64,000 bases of DNA from Candidatus Gastranaerophilales bacterium (GCA_028693235.1 JAQUVW010000003.1:62001-126000), one strand, 5' to 3'. Positions 7,931 to 16,211 are shown, counted from the stretch's first letter. The notes: generated by a model from the sequence alone, not told the origin. A program made the numbers and translations.

Positions 7931-8989
7931 ATGTATATTAATAAGTGCACTAAATGTGGAGCAGAGTTTGAGACAAAGAACCCTAAGCGTGTTATTTGTC
8001 CTAATTGTTTGTATCCTGAAAAAAAATCCACAGAATCTCAATCTGGAACTGAGGCTGAAAAGCCTGTACAAAGAGCATCCTATAGTTCTGAAGCCGAGTA
8101 CGGTGACAGAGAACGACGTCCTTATAATGCTGATAGAGGCGGTGTCAGACCTCAATACAACAGCTACAATCGTGATAGAGGCGACCGACCTTATAACAAC
8201 AATTATAATCGTGACCGTGGTGGCGACAGACCTTACAACAATTATAACCGTGACCGTGGTGGCGACCGACCTTATAACAACAACTACAACCGTGACCGTG
8301 GTGAGCAGCCTGCTGACAGACCATACAACAACTATAACCGTAGCGACCGTGGTGGTGACAGACCCTATAACAACTACAACCGTGACAGAGGTGACAGACC
8401 TCAATACAACAACTACAACAGAGGCGATCAGCCAGCTGACAGACCATACAACAACTATAACCGTGGCGACCATGGCGGTGACCGACCTTATAACAACTAC
8501 AACCGTGGCGGTGGCAACAGACCTCAAGGCGGATTTAACCGCAGACCTGGTTTTAACAGAAGACCTCAAAGACCTAAACAACTTTTGGTCAGCAAAGAAC
8601 AACTTGAACAAATTGAAATACTTTATAAAAAAACTTTACCTTTGCCAAATCCTGATATTCACGAAGTTATTGGCTCTGCTATTGATTTGGAAGCAAGAAA
8701 AGTATTCTTTGGTATCAATTTAATCAGACAAAAAATGATGCTACCGAAACTTCCTTTCCCAAAAAGAAAATTGGCAGTTTCACCAGATCAACTAATGGCA
8801 ATAAAAGCACTTTATGAACCATTACTTCCATTGCCTCCAATCGGCTGTCACAAGATTATCGCTATCCAATTGAAAATGGACGAATGGCGAGTTCATGTAG
8901 GTATCGGACTTGTCAGGAAACAAATGGGACTTGACCGTTGGAATCCTGATAGACCTGATGCACCTGAGGAATTTAAGAAAAAAGATTAA
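7931..8989 (+). CDS. Zinc-ribbon, Asn/Arg/Asp-repeat protein with duplicated C-terminal domain
   Basis: A 352-residue protein I do not recognise as a named family. Three parts are visible. Residues 6-26 are a zinc ribbon (C6-x2-C9, C23-x2-C26). Residues about 62-212 are a low-complexity region of about eight 12-17 residue units built on RPYNNYNRDRGGD, rich in Arg, Gly, Asn and Tyr, resembling RGG-type RNA-binding tails. Residues about 217-278 and 281-337 are two copies of a ~57-residue domain sharing L.V...QL..I..LY...LPLP...H..I......V..GI.L.R..M. The stop is 2 nt before rimM, so it is transcribed and probably coupled with rimM-trmD, where other bacteria often have rpsP and a KH-domain gene. 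An RNA or ribosome-assembly role is inferred from that position and composition. Confidence 0.8.
   Translation: MYINKCTKCGAEFETKNPKRVICPNCLYPEKKSTESQSGTEAEKPVQRASYSSEAEYGDRERRPYNADRGGVRPQYNSYNRDRGDRPYNNNYNRDRGGDRPYNNYNRDRGGDRPYNNNYNRDRGEQPADRPYNNYNRSDRGGDRPYNNYNRDRGDRPQYNNYNRGDQPADRPYNNYNRGDHGGDRPYNNYNRGGGNRPQGGFNRRPGFNRRPQRPKQLLVSKEQLEQIEILYKKTLPLPNPDIHEVIGSAIDLEARKVFFGINLIRQKMMLPKLPFPKRKLAVSPDQLMAIKALYEPLLPLPPIGCHKIIAIQLKMDEWRVHVGIGLVRKQMGLDRWNPDRPDAPEEFKKKD
8114..8531 (+). repeat. Imperfect in-frame tandem repeats (36-51 nt units)
   Basis: About eight degenerate units encoding the RPYNNYNRDRGGD-type repeats. All unit lengths are multiples of three, so the frame is kept, with unit size varying from 12 to 17 codons (QPAD insertions at two or three sites). 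Synonymous changes between units show the array is under protein-level constraint. The array also produces long spurious open frames on both strands. Confidence 0.85.
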
Positions 8990-8991
8990 TC

Positions 8992-9504
8992 ATGGAAAAT
9001 CTTATTTCAGTTGCTAAAATAGTGAATTTTCACGGAATTAAAGGTGAAGTAAAAGTCGGCTTTACAAAAGGTAAAGACGAGCAAATAGCTTCTACAAAAT
9101 GCTTTTACCTAAAAGTGAACGACTCGACAACTAAACTAATTGTCAATTCAGTCAAATTTCACAAGGGGTATGCAATAATTAAATTTGATGAAATTAACTC
9201 AATTAACGACGCCGAAAAATACAAAGGATTCAACTTGTATCTTGAAGAATCACTGGTCAAAAATAATCTTGCTCAAGATGAGTATTTGGTTAGCGATCTC
9301 CAAGGTATAGAGGTATTTGATACTGACAACAAAAAAATCGGCGTGGTTTGCTCCGTTGGAGAAAATAACGCAAATGACCTACTTACAGTTATCGACACAA
9401 ATGACAAAAAACACTTAATTCCATTCGTAAAAGACCTCGTTCCTTATGTTGATTTAAAAAACAGAAAATTGATTATTAACAACATAGAAGGACTTATAAA
9501 TTGA
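8992..9504 (+). CDS. rimM: Ribosome maturation factor RimM
   Basis: Assists assembly of the 30S subunit head by binding protein S19. The 170-residue length is normal. The N-terminal domain begins with the family pattern AKIVNFHGIKGEVKV, and the C-terminal PRC-barrel half contains DLQGIEVFDTDNKKIG and LIPFVKDLVPYVDLKNRKL, close to the family's usual sequence. It starts 2 nt after the repeat protein and its TGA overlaps the trmD start codon (TTGA), so the three genes form one coupled unit. Confidence 0.95.
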   Translation: MENLISVAKIVNFHGIKGEVKVGFTKGKDEQIASTKCFYLKVNDSTTKLIVNSVKFHKGYAIIKFDEINSINDAEKYKGFNLYLEESLVKNNLAQDEYLVSDLQGIEVFDTDNKKIGVVCSVGENNANDLLTVIDTNDKKHLIPFVKDLVPYVDLKNRKLIINNIEGLIN

Positions 9505-10241
9505 ATTTTAATGTCTTAACTCTGTTCCCAGAATTAATCAAACAATCTTGCAATCATAGCATTATAAAACGTGCTAAAGAAAATAATTTTATACAAATAA
9601 ATACAATAAATCCTCGTGATTTTACCCTTGATAAGCACAAAAAAGTTGATGATTCACCATATGGTGGCGGAGCAGGCATGGTTTTGGCATGCCAACCTTT
9701 TTTAGATGCATTAAAAAGCATAGAAAAAATCGATAATGCTGAAACAATAATACTAACTCCTCAAGGTGAAAAATATACACAACAGATTGCTTGGGAATTT
9801 GCAAAAAAAGACCAACTAAACATAATTTGCGGTCACTACGAAGGTTTTGACGAAAGAATCAGAACATTATCTAAAGCAAGAGAAATTTCTTTAGGAGATT
9901 TTGTTTTAACTGGTGGCGAATATCCGGCATTATGCATTATAGACAGCGTTTCAAGACTTATCAAAGGGACACTTGGAGATGATGATTCGGCAAAATTCGA
10001 CAGTCATTCAGAAGGTCTTTTGGAATATCCTCAATATACAAAACCTCGTTCATACGAAAATTTAGATGTCCCGGAAGTAATACTCAACGGGAATCACGCC
10101 GAAATCAACAAATGGAGAAGACTGCAACAATTTATCAGGACTAAACAAAAACGCCCCGATATGTGGATTAACTTTTTAAAACAAAATTTATCTAAAATTG
10201 ACATTAAAATATTAAAAGAGTACAAAGATATTTTAGAATAA
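9501..10241 (+). CDS. trmD: tRNA (guanine-37-N1)-methyltransferase TrmD
   Basis: Methylates N1 of G37 in tRNAs, preventing frameshifting. A 246-residue SPOUT (knotted) methyltransferase. Start is TTG at 9501, giving MNFNVLTLFPEL, which matches the family's conserved N-terminus. Motifs include DDSPYGGGAGMV, GHYEGFDERI and the knot segment GDFVLTGGEYPAL. The start codon overlaps the rimM stop by 4 nt with AGGA upstream. No rplS follows, unlike the common rpsP-rimM-trmD-rplS order. Confidence 0.97.
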   Translation: MNFNVLTLFPELIKQSCNHSIIKRAKENNFIQINTINPRDFTLDKHKKVDDSPYGGGAGMVLACQPFLDALKSIEKIDNAETIILTPQGEKYTQQIAWEFAKKDQLNIICGHYEGFDERIRTLSKAREISLGDFVLTGGEYPALCIIDSVSRLIKGTLGDDDSAKFDSHSEGLLEYPQYTKPRSYENLDVPEVILNGNHAEINKWRRLQQFIRTKQKRPDMWINFLKQNLSKIDIKILKEYKDILE

Positions 10242-10261
10242 ATTGAACATTATTTTTTAAG

Positions 10262-10270
10262 TGCTAAAAT
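10262..10270 (+). promoter_or_regulatory. Possible extended -10 promoter for the dehydrogenase pair
   Basis: TGCTAAAAT, an extended -10 element with five of six matches to TATAAT, lies 28 nt before the chosen ATG. No clear -35 box. It sits in the 57-nt gap after trmD. Confidence 0.4.
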
Positions 10271-10298
10271 CATATTTGGAAATTTGAGAGAATATGTA

Positions 10299-11306
10299 AT
10301 GAAAGTATCGTTGATAAAAAACGGCAAACTAGAAATAGCCGAATTAGACAGACCAACATTAAATAAAAAAGGTGCAATCGTAAAAGTAAACGGTTGCGGG
10401 CTTTGTGGTTCTGATTTAGTAAAATTAAGAACAGGTAAAGCAAAAGAAGGCACTGTTTTAGGGCATGAAATTGTCGGAGAGATTGTTGAAATAAATTCTG
10501 ATACAAATTTTGAATTGGGAGATAGAATAATACTTGGACACCACGTGCCATGTTTTGATTGCCACTATTGCTGGGGTGAAAATTACTCCATGTGCAAGCA
10601 ATTCAAAGAAACAAATATTCTCCCGGGGGGCTTCGCTGAATACATTTTCGTGTCAGAACTACACTTATTAAACACAGCTTTTTGCCCTTCAAATCATCTT
10701 TCTGATGAAGAAGCATCTTTCTTAGAACCATTAGGATGTTGTGTAAGAGCCGTAAAAAGAAGCGAACTAAAACCAGATTCAAACATTTTGGTAATTGGAT
10801 TAGGCTCAATAGGACTCTTAATGGGACAAGCCGCAAAAGCCTTAGGATATAAAGCTTATGGTTGTGACCTATTAGAAGAAAGGGTTAATCTTGCATTAGA
10901 ACTTGGGTTTGAAAATGCCTTTATTTCTCAAAATGACGAGCAGGTTGAAAAGATAATTAAATCTAAAATTTCCCCTATAGGAATGGATGCAATTTTTATG
11001 ACATCAGGTTCAGACAAAACTTTAAACCTTGCACTAAAAGCCATTCGTGACGGCGGCACATTGACAATCTTTTCAAGTATAAAAACAGATGCCGGATTTA
11101 AAAATAACGACATCTATTATAGAGAACTAAGAATACTTGGAAGTTACTCACCATCACCCATGGATTTAGAAGATTCCTTTAATTTTTTAGAATCAGGAAA
11201 AGTAAAAGTTCACAACTTATCCACACACTACAAAATTGATGACATAAATAAAGCAATAAACGATACTGTTAGTAACAAAATATTGAAAGCTTACATTGAA
11301 TTATGA
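10299..11306 (+). CDS. Zinc-dependent medium-chain dehydrogenase (first of a pair)
   Basis: A 335-residue member of the medium-chain dehydrogenase/reductase (alcohol/polyol dehydrogenase) family. Catalytic zinc ligands are Cys36 (GLCGSD) and His56-Glu57 (GHE). All four structural-zinc cysteines are present (Cys85, 88, 91, 99). The Rossmann motif GLGSIGLLMG follows near residue 165. The substrate cannot be told from sequence; sugar-alcohol or threonine-type substrates are typical. I choose ATG 10299 over the upstream TTG at 10284 because GAGAG lies 8 nt before it. Its TGA overlaps the next gene's ATG by 4 nt. Confidence 0.88.
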   Translation: MKVSLIKNGKLEIAELDRPTLNKKGAIVKVNGCGLCGSDLVKLRTGKAKEGTVLGHEIVGEIVEINSDTNFELGDRIILGHHVPCFDCHYCWGENYSMCKQFKETNILPGGFAEYIFVSELHLLNTAFCPSNHLSDEEASFLEPLGCCVRAVKRSELKPDSNILVIGLGSIGLLMGQAAKALGYKAYGCDLLEERVNLALELGFENAFISQNDEQVEKIIKSKISPIGMDAIFMTSGSDKTLNLALKAIRDGGTLTIFSSIKTDAGFKNNDIYYRELRILGSYSPSPMDLEDSFNFLESGKVKVHNLSTHYKIDDINKAINDTVSNKILKAYIEL

Positions 11307-12340
11307 AAATGAAATCGGTACAATTTTACGCTCCTCAAGATATAAGATACGAAGAAGTAAACATAAAAGACCCAAATCCTAACGAAGTCTTAGTGAAAAT
11401 CAAAGCTGCTTTAACCTGCGGTACAGACTTGAAAACATATAGACGAGGACACCCCGTTTTAATAAAAAAAACCCCATCCGGTTTTGGGCATGAATTTTCC
11501 GGAATAATTGAAAAAGTCGGAAAAAACGTAACCGATTTTCAAGTAGGTGACAGGGTTGTAGCTGCAAATTCAGCCCCTTGCGGAAAATGTTTTTTTTGCA
11601 GAAAAGGTGAATACAATTTATGCGAAAATTTAAGTTTTCTAAATGGTGCTTATGCCGAATATATCACAATTCCTGAGCAAATTGTCAAAAAAAATCTGAT
11701 AAAATTGCCTGACGATTTAAGCTTTGAAAAAGCCGCTTTTTCAGAACCTTTAGCAAATGTTGTACACGGTATTGAAAGAACGGGAATTAAAGAAGGTCAA
11801 ACAGTTGGCATTGTAGGAATAGGACCAATAGGCTTAATGTTTGCAAAACTTGCAAAGCTAAAAGGAGCCAGAGTAATTGCAGCAGGAAGAAACCCATTAA
11901 AGCTCAAGCTTGCAAAAGAGTTCGCAGGAGTTGATGAGGTTGTCGATTTGAAGAAATACCCCAACCCTGAAAAAATATTTTTAGCTTTCTCTGAAGAAAA
12001 AAAAGGACTTGATGTAGCAATTGAATGCGTTGGGCAACCTGAAATTTGGGAAAGAATGTTCACTTTTGTCCGAAAAGGCGGAATGGTGCATCTTTTCGGA
12101 GGTTGCAAAGGTGGTACAAGTATTAACATTGACACTAGGCGTCTACATTATGATGAAATAAAAGTAATTAGCGTTTTCCATCACACACCAAAATACTTTA
12201 GGCAAGCTTTACAGCTTATTGCTGACGGGAAGGTTGATGTAGAGAAACTAATAACCTTAAGAATGCCGCTTGAATTTACCAAACAAGCACTCGAAATGCA
12301 TGCCAAAGGTGAAGCAATAAAAGTACTTTTGACGCCATAG
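11303..12340 (+). CDS. Zinc-dependent medium-chain dehydrogenase (second of a pair)
   Basis: A 345-residue paralogue of the preceding enzyme. Cys39 (LTCGTD), His63-Glu64 (FGHEF) and structural cysteines 93, 96, 99 and 107 are all present, with the nucleotide-binding motif GIGPIGLMF. Sequence identity between the two is limited, so this is not a recent duplication. The pair probably acts on consecutive steps or related substrates, or forms a heteromeric enzyme. ATGA overlap with the first gene implies coupled translation; an alternative ATG lies 6 nt further in. Confidence 0.88.
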   Translation: MKMKSVQFYAPQDIRYEEVNIKDPNPNEVLVKIKAALTCGTDLKTYRRGHPVLIKKTPSGFGHEFSGIIEKVGKNVTDFQVGDRVVAANSAPCGKCFFCRKGEYNLCENLSFLNGAYAEYITIPEQIVKKNLIKLPDDLSFEKAAFSEPLANVVHGIERTGIKEGQTVGIVGIGPIGLMFAKLAKLKGARVIAAGRNPLKLKLAKEFAGVDEVVDLKKYPNPEKIFLAFSEEKKGLDVAIECVGQPEIWERMFTFVRKGGMVHLFGGCKGGTSINIDTRRLHYDEIKVISVFHHTPKYFRQALQLIADGKVDVEKLITLRMPLEFTKQALEMHAKGEAIKVLLTP

Positions 12341-12392
12341 CAGCTATTTATTAAGTTTTGTAAAGTTAAATTTTATTATACAATAATCAAGG

Positions 12393-12426
12393 AAATTAGC
12401 CGTTTGGAACCCCAACAGACTAATTT
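12393..12426 (+). terminator. Hairpin after the dehydrogenase pair, possible weak terminator
   Basis: AAATTAG (12393-12399) pairs with CTAATTT (12420-12426), and an inner GTT..GG / CC..AAC helix extends it. Only four U residues follow, so it could equally be a structured leader of the next gene. The rest of the 190-nt gap holds nothing else I can support. Confidence 0.4.
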
Positions 12427-12530
12427 TAAACACAAAAAACAAGATTTTTGTTAGAATTTTCATATCCAACTAGCAAATTATTTTTTGAGGCTTGTTGAGA
12501 TATATGTGTAGGCTAATGGAAAGTGTAAAC

Positions 12531-13688
12531 ATGAAAATAGGTTTAAATGAACACTTGGCCTTTAGGGGCAAACAAGGAATGGTGGGGTCAAATACGACTC
12601 AAGTGCAGTATGGTGCACAGCCAATCAGAGAGAATTTACAAGGAATTAATACGACCGCGAGTGAGATGAGAAATGCTACGAGCGGTCGTTTAAGTTTTAA
12701 AGGTGCATCAAGTACACTTAATAAAGGTGCTTCTGAATTTGCACAAAATATGGGCGAAAAACTTGCTTATTCAAAAAGTGCCCAAAAATTATTAACTTGG
12801 GTCAACAACAATAAAATGCTATCAGAAGCGATATTCGCTGTCGCTCTAACTTGCGTTTTAAGACCTCTTACAATTATGATTACACCTTCAAAAGATGAAG
12901 AAAATAAACAAAAAAACAGATATGCAGCTGCAAAATCAGTTTCTTCCGGTTTAATCGGCTTGGGTGCTACATTCTTGATATCTCAACCATTTAAAAGCGG
13001 AACTGATGTTGCTAAAAAACAATTAAAAGCTAATAACCAAATTATCGACGGTGATTATATCCCATCTTATGCGGAATATTTAGCAAAATCTAAACTTTCA
13101 AAAACTGCACCTGAAACTTTAAAAGAAGAATTAATTACAAACGTTAGAACTGCTTTCAAAAAATCAACTATTTCAAAACTTGAAGACGCAGGTCAAGCAA
13201 TAGTTGAAGACGAAATAATGAAAAAAGCTCCAACTACTGAAACTATTGATACTTTACTTAAAAAAGCAAAAGATTTGGTTTCTGACAAAGATTTGGACAA
13301 AATGTTAGACAAAATCCAACATCCTAAAAAAGTAGCGGAAGCCGCTGCTGATGGAGCCAAAGATGTAACAAAACAATTAACGAAAACTTTAGAAAAAAGA
13401 TTATGCAATTATGAAAGTACCGTCGGCGGTGTCCTAGAAAGAGTACACTCACCTGTATTCTTGCCATTAAGAGCTATGGCAACTATCGCTTTAGTCCCGA
13501 TTATCTTAGGTGCCTTGGGAATTAAGAAATCACCAAGCAAACCAAAAGAAGCTGTCACAACTGCTTCAAACCAACCACCAGCTCAATCAGCTCAACAAGC
13601 TGCACCTATTCAAAATGCGGCAACGCCTCTACCTCCAAATATGGAAGTAAAACAAGTGTTCCAAAGCTTTGCAGGAGTAACAAAATAA
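12531..13688 (+). CDS. Lineage-type membrane protein of unknown function, paralogue A
   Basis: About 385 residues, not recognised. Hydrophobic segments appear near residues 97-112 (AIFAVALTCVLRPLTIM), 135-150 (SGLIGLGATFLIS) and 310-328 (MATIALVPIILGALG), separated by Lys-rich helical loops. The N-terminus carries FRG and FKG motifs (LAFRGKQ, LSFKGAS), and the C-terminal tail is Pro/Gln/Ala-rich. It resembles the next gene in layout (hydrophobic pairs, charged loop, PQA tail). No signal peptide. I favour ATG 12531 (GGAAAG 7 nt upstream), but in-frame ATGs at 12504 and 12516 are possible. The stop overlaps the next start (TAATG), so the two are coupled. Confidence 0.65.
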   Translation: MKIGLNEHLAFRGKQGMVGSNTTQVQYGAQPIRENLQGINTTASEMRNATSGRLSFKGASSTLNKGASEFAQNMGEKLAYSKSAQKLLTWVNNNKMLSEAIFAVALTCVLRPLTIMITPSKDEENKQKNRYAAAKSVSSGLIGLGATFLISQPFKSGTDVAKKQLKANNQIIDGDYIPSYAEYLAKSKLSKTAPETLKEELITNVRTAFKKSTISKLEDAGQAIVEDEIMKKAPTTETIDTLLKKAKDLVSDKDLDKMLDKIQHPKKVAEAAADGAKDVTKQLTKTLEKRLCNYESTVGGVLERVHSPVFLPLRAMATIALVPIILGALGIKKSPSKPKEAVTTASNQPPAQSAQQAAPIQNAATPLPPNMEVKQVFQSFAGVTK

Positions 13689-14698
13689 TGAAAATTACAA
13701 ATTCTACTATTAATTACGCTCAAAATGCTAATTTAGACAAGTTTAAAAAACCTTCTTCTAAAAACCAAAGTTTTGGTCACAAACTTCCAAACTACGATGA
13801 TGTGCTCAAAACAGTTGGTAAACCTTTAGGCAAAGGACTTGCTGGGTTGGCTGAAAAGTCCGGCTTCCAAAAAGCTGTTGGTAAATTTTCTAAATGCAGC
13901 AATTCTTACAAACATTTGCTAACATTGGAAAGCTTCATCATAACAGGTTTCTATATGTTTAATACATCAAGAAACAAAAAAATGGAAAAAAATCAAAAGT
14001 TCCCATTGATGCTAAACGACTTTTTAGTAACAGCATTTGCAACTGCTGTAGGATATGCTGTTGATGGAAAAATCAATAAAACGGTAAGCGATGTAACAGA
14101 TTGCTTTAAAGAATCAGTAAAAAACAAAACGATTATGGAAACAGGCATCTTATCAGCTGTACCTAAAGACAAATTAAAAGCTGCTGCCGGTTCAATAAAA
14201 AAAGACGGCTTGAAAAAAGGAATTGACGGTTTAATCGAAAATATCAGCTCAGTAGTTGATGAAAGCACAGCAAAAGCCGTTAGAAAAGGATTAACTGACA
14301 ATGCGGTTTCTGGTGCATCTGACGCAGTAACAAAATCATTAAAAAACATTGACAAAGCAGCCAGAGGTCTTTCTGCCGCTAAGTCGCTCGTAATCTTCGG
14401 ATTTATCTACAGATACTTAGGACCGGTTCTTATGACACCTATTGCAAACAAATTAAGTTCTAAAATTCAACATAGAAAAAAAGCAAACGCAGAAGGTGCA
14501 CAACCAGCAGCGGCTCAACCAACAACAACTCAAGTAACTGCTCAAAATGCAAAACAACAAGAAGAAAAGCCCCAAACTGTAGCTCAACAAGCTCCGCAAC
14601 AAGCCCAACCGGCACAAAATACCAAACCGGAAGTTCACAAAGAACACGATGATGACCATGATCATGATGACCACAAAAAAGACAAAAAAGATGATTAG
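13688..14698 (+). CDS. Lineage-type membrane protein of unknown function, paralogue B
   Basis: A 336-residue protein, not recognised. Hydrophobic segments near residues 80-95, 115-130 and 235-255 alternate with Lys-rich amphipathic stretches. A QSFG motif near residue 27 parallels the FKG motifs of its neighbour. The tail is Gln/Ala/Pro-rich and ends in a cluster of His and Asp (HKEHDDDHDHDDHKKDKKDD), which could bind divalent metal. Start and stop are fixed by the TAATG overlap with paralogue A and the terminator that follows. Both genes look like a two-gene operon whose products may act together at the membrane. Confidence 0.7.
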   Translation: MKITNSTINYAQNANLDKFKKPSSKNQSFGHKLPNYDDVLKTVGKPLGKGLAGLAEKSGFQKAVGKFSKCSNSYKHLLTLESFIITGFYMFNTSRNKKMEKNQKFPLMLNDFLVTAFATAVGYAVDGKINKTVSDVTDCFKESVKNKTIMETGILSAVPKDKLKAAAGSIKKDGLKKGIDGLIENISSVVDESTAKAVRKGLTDNAVSGASDAVTKSLKNIDKAARGLSAAKSLVIFGFIYRYLGPVLMTPIANKLSSKIQHRKKANAEGAQPAAAQPTTTQVTAQNAKQQEEKPQTVAQQAPQQAQPAQNTKPEVHKEHDDDHDHDDHKKDKKDD

Positions 14699-14705
14699 AT
14701 AATTA

Positions 14706-14737
14706 AAAACAGGGATTTTTTAAATCCCTGTTTTTTT
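14706..14737. terminator. Bidirectional rho-independent terminator
   Basis: ACAGGGATTT and AAATCCCTGT form a perfect stem with a 3-nt loop. It is flanked by A residues on the left and U residues on the right, so it can end the membrane-protein operon on the plus strand and the FlhA-like gene on the minus strand. Confidence 0.92.
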
Positions 14738-14753
14738 GTATAAATTTTTAAAT

Positions 14754-16211
14754 TTAAACATAATCAATAACATCAAGAGGATATTCAAACATTATTTCTT
14801 CTTTTGCTATAACAGAAATGTTTGGTATAAATTGAGATAGAACAATAAAAAGGACATGTCTTACTGCCATTGGTGCAACCAAAACGATATCTTGCAAATC
14901 TAAATCATTTTTCTTTATAGATGATTTTATGCGAGAAGCAATTTTTTCAATTTTTGAACTTTCAATTCTAACAACATCATCTGTATCTGTAGCTTTTGTC
15001 AAATATGCAGTCATTTTTTCATCCAGAGCAAATGCTTGAATTGTACTATTTTTTGTTGCTACAGAACGGCAAATTTGTCTAGCCAGAGCAATTCTAAGCC
15101 TTCCTAACAAATCTTCTTTTGAGGGTTCATCTGCAAAATCATTAATTTTCTCAAATACATACATAATATCTTTTATAGAAACTTTTTCTTTGACAAGATT
15201 TGCTAAAATGTATTTTAACTCTGCTATAGAGAGATAATCGGGTATAATATTTTCGATTAAGTACAAATTTTGATTTCCGACTATTTCAATATAACGATTT
15301 ACGTCAGAATAATCAAAAATTTCTTCAATATGCTTAGTCACGACAAACTCAATTGCACGGGATATATATTCTCTCGGTTCAAGCCCTTGAGTCCAATAAT
15401 CTTTTGTTTTAGATTTTTCTATCCAAACAATATTTTTACCTGTAATATAGTCGATTTCCTTAATTGAGTCTTTTGGCAACTTAGAGACAGCCAAATCGTC
15501 ACGGAAATACATAATATGTCCAGAATAAGCAGTGGCTCTAAAGACAGGGATACCACGAACATTTACAAAAAACTCATTTGCTTGCAAGTCATCATCTTCG
15601 GTAATCATAATTTTGGGAATAATATAACCGAGTCTTTCAGTGAAATCTTGTCTAACTTTCACAATTTGTGCAATGAGATTTGCTTCACTGTCAGGATTGA
15701 CAATATCAAGAAGTTCTTCTGATAAAGCAATACTTAATTTATGTTCGCCGAGTTTATGTTCCATCACATCAGGGGACATAATCTGTAATAATTTCTTTTT
15801 TAAATCAGATAATTCTTTTAAGGTAACAGACATTTCCACATTCAAATCAGCTCTACTATCTTCTGAAGTAGAATCCAAAAAAGACTTAATCTGTGCAATT
15901 TTTTGTCTTTTATCACGTATTTTTTTCTGAATATCAAGGCAGATATCAATAGGCTCCAGAGCAGGGTTCATTATTCTTTCCATTTTAGATTTAAAGCCCA
16001 AGAAATCGAGTGAATCATCATCGTCATCTTCAGGAGAAGAATCTTTTACAAAAATACAATTAAAATTGATAGAATCATCGTTTTCTGCTTCATGCATAGA
16101 ATACAATTCCCAACCGAGTTCTGACATTGAATTAAGCAAAGTTTCCAACTGTTCAACATCGTCACAAGGACAAGATTTGATGCAATATTGTGCATGCGAC
16201 TGTTTAATCAT
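14754..16211 (-). CDS. Soluble FlhA cytoplasmic-domain paralogue with novel N-terminus
   Basis: A 485-residue protein without membrane segments. Residues about 160-485 align along the whole cytoplasmic domain of FlhA (FHIPEP family), including this window's own FlhA: LGYIIPKIMI...ANEFFVNVRG, ELKYILANLVKEKVSIKDIMYVFE, LRIALARQICR and a final LSQFIPNISVIA segment. The eight-helix export channel is absent. In its place are a small N-terminal domain (residues 5-56) of DUF4177-like pattern with Cys10, Cys14 and Cys16, an Asp-rich linker (about 58-68), and a coiled-coil-prone stretch (about 90-145). FlhA-C docks chaperone-substrate complexes in flagellar export, so this could be a soluble docking, storage or decoy factor; that is inference. 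GAGGTAG lies 5 nt before the ATG. It is 26 kb from the flagellar island. Confidence 0.85.
   Translation of the reverse strand: MIKQSHAQYCIKSCPCDDVEQLETLLNSMSELGWELYSMHEAENDDSINFNCIFVKDSSPEDDDDDSLDFLGFKSKMERIMNPALEPIDICLDIQKKIRDKRQKIAQIKSFLDSTSEDSRADLNVEMSVTLKELSDLKKKLLQIMSPDVMEHKLGEHKLSIALSEELLDIVNPDSEANLIAQIVKVRQDFTERLGYIIPKIMITEDDDLQANEFFVNVRGIPVFRATAYSGHIMYFRDDLAVSKLPKDSIKEIDYITGKNIVWIEKSKTKDYWTQGLEPREYISRAIEFVVTKHIEEIFDYSDVNRYIEIVGNQNLYLIENIIPDYLSIAELKYILANLVKEKVSIKDIMYVFEKINDFADEPSKEDLLGRLRIALARQICRSVATKNSTIQAFALDEKMTAYLTKATDTDDVVRIESSKIEKIASRIKSSIKKNDLDLQDIVLVAPMAVRHVLFIVLSQFIPNISVIAKEEIMFEYPLDVIDYV

Noticed and set aside
8114-8531. Possible CRISPR-like or intergenic repeat array
   Set aside because: Units vary in length by whole codons, have no unique spacers and encode protein repeats in one frame.
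7922-8611. Long open frame on the minus strand over the repeat gene (Val/Thr/Ser-rich)
   Set aside because: It is the reverse complement of the tandem repeats; the plus-strand frame has the zinc ribbon, folded domain and operon context.
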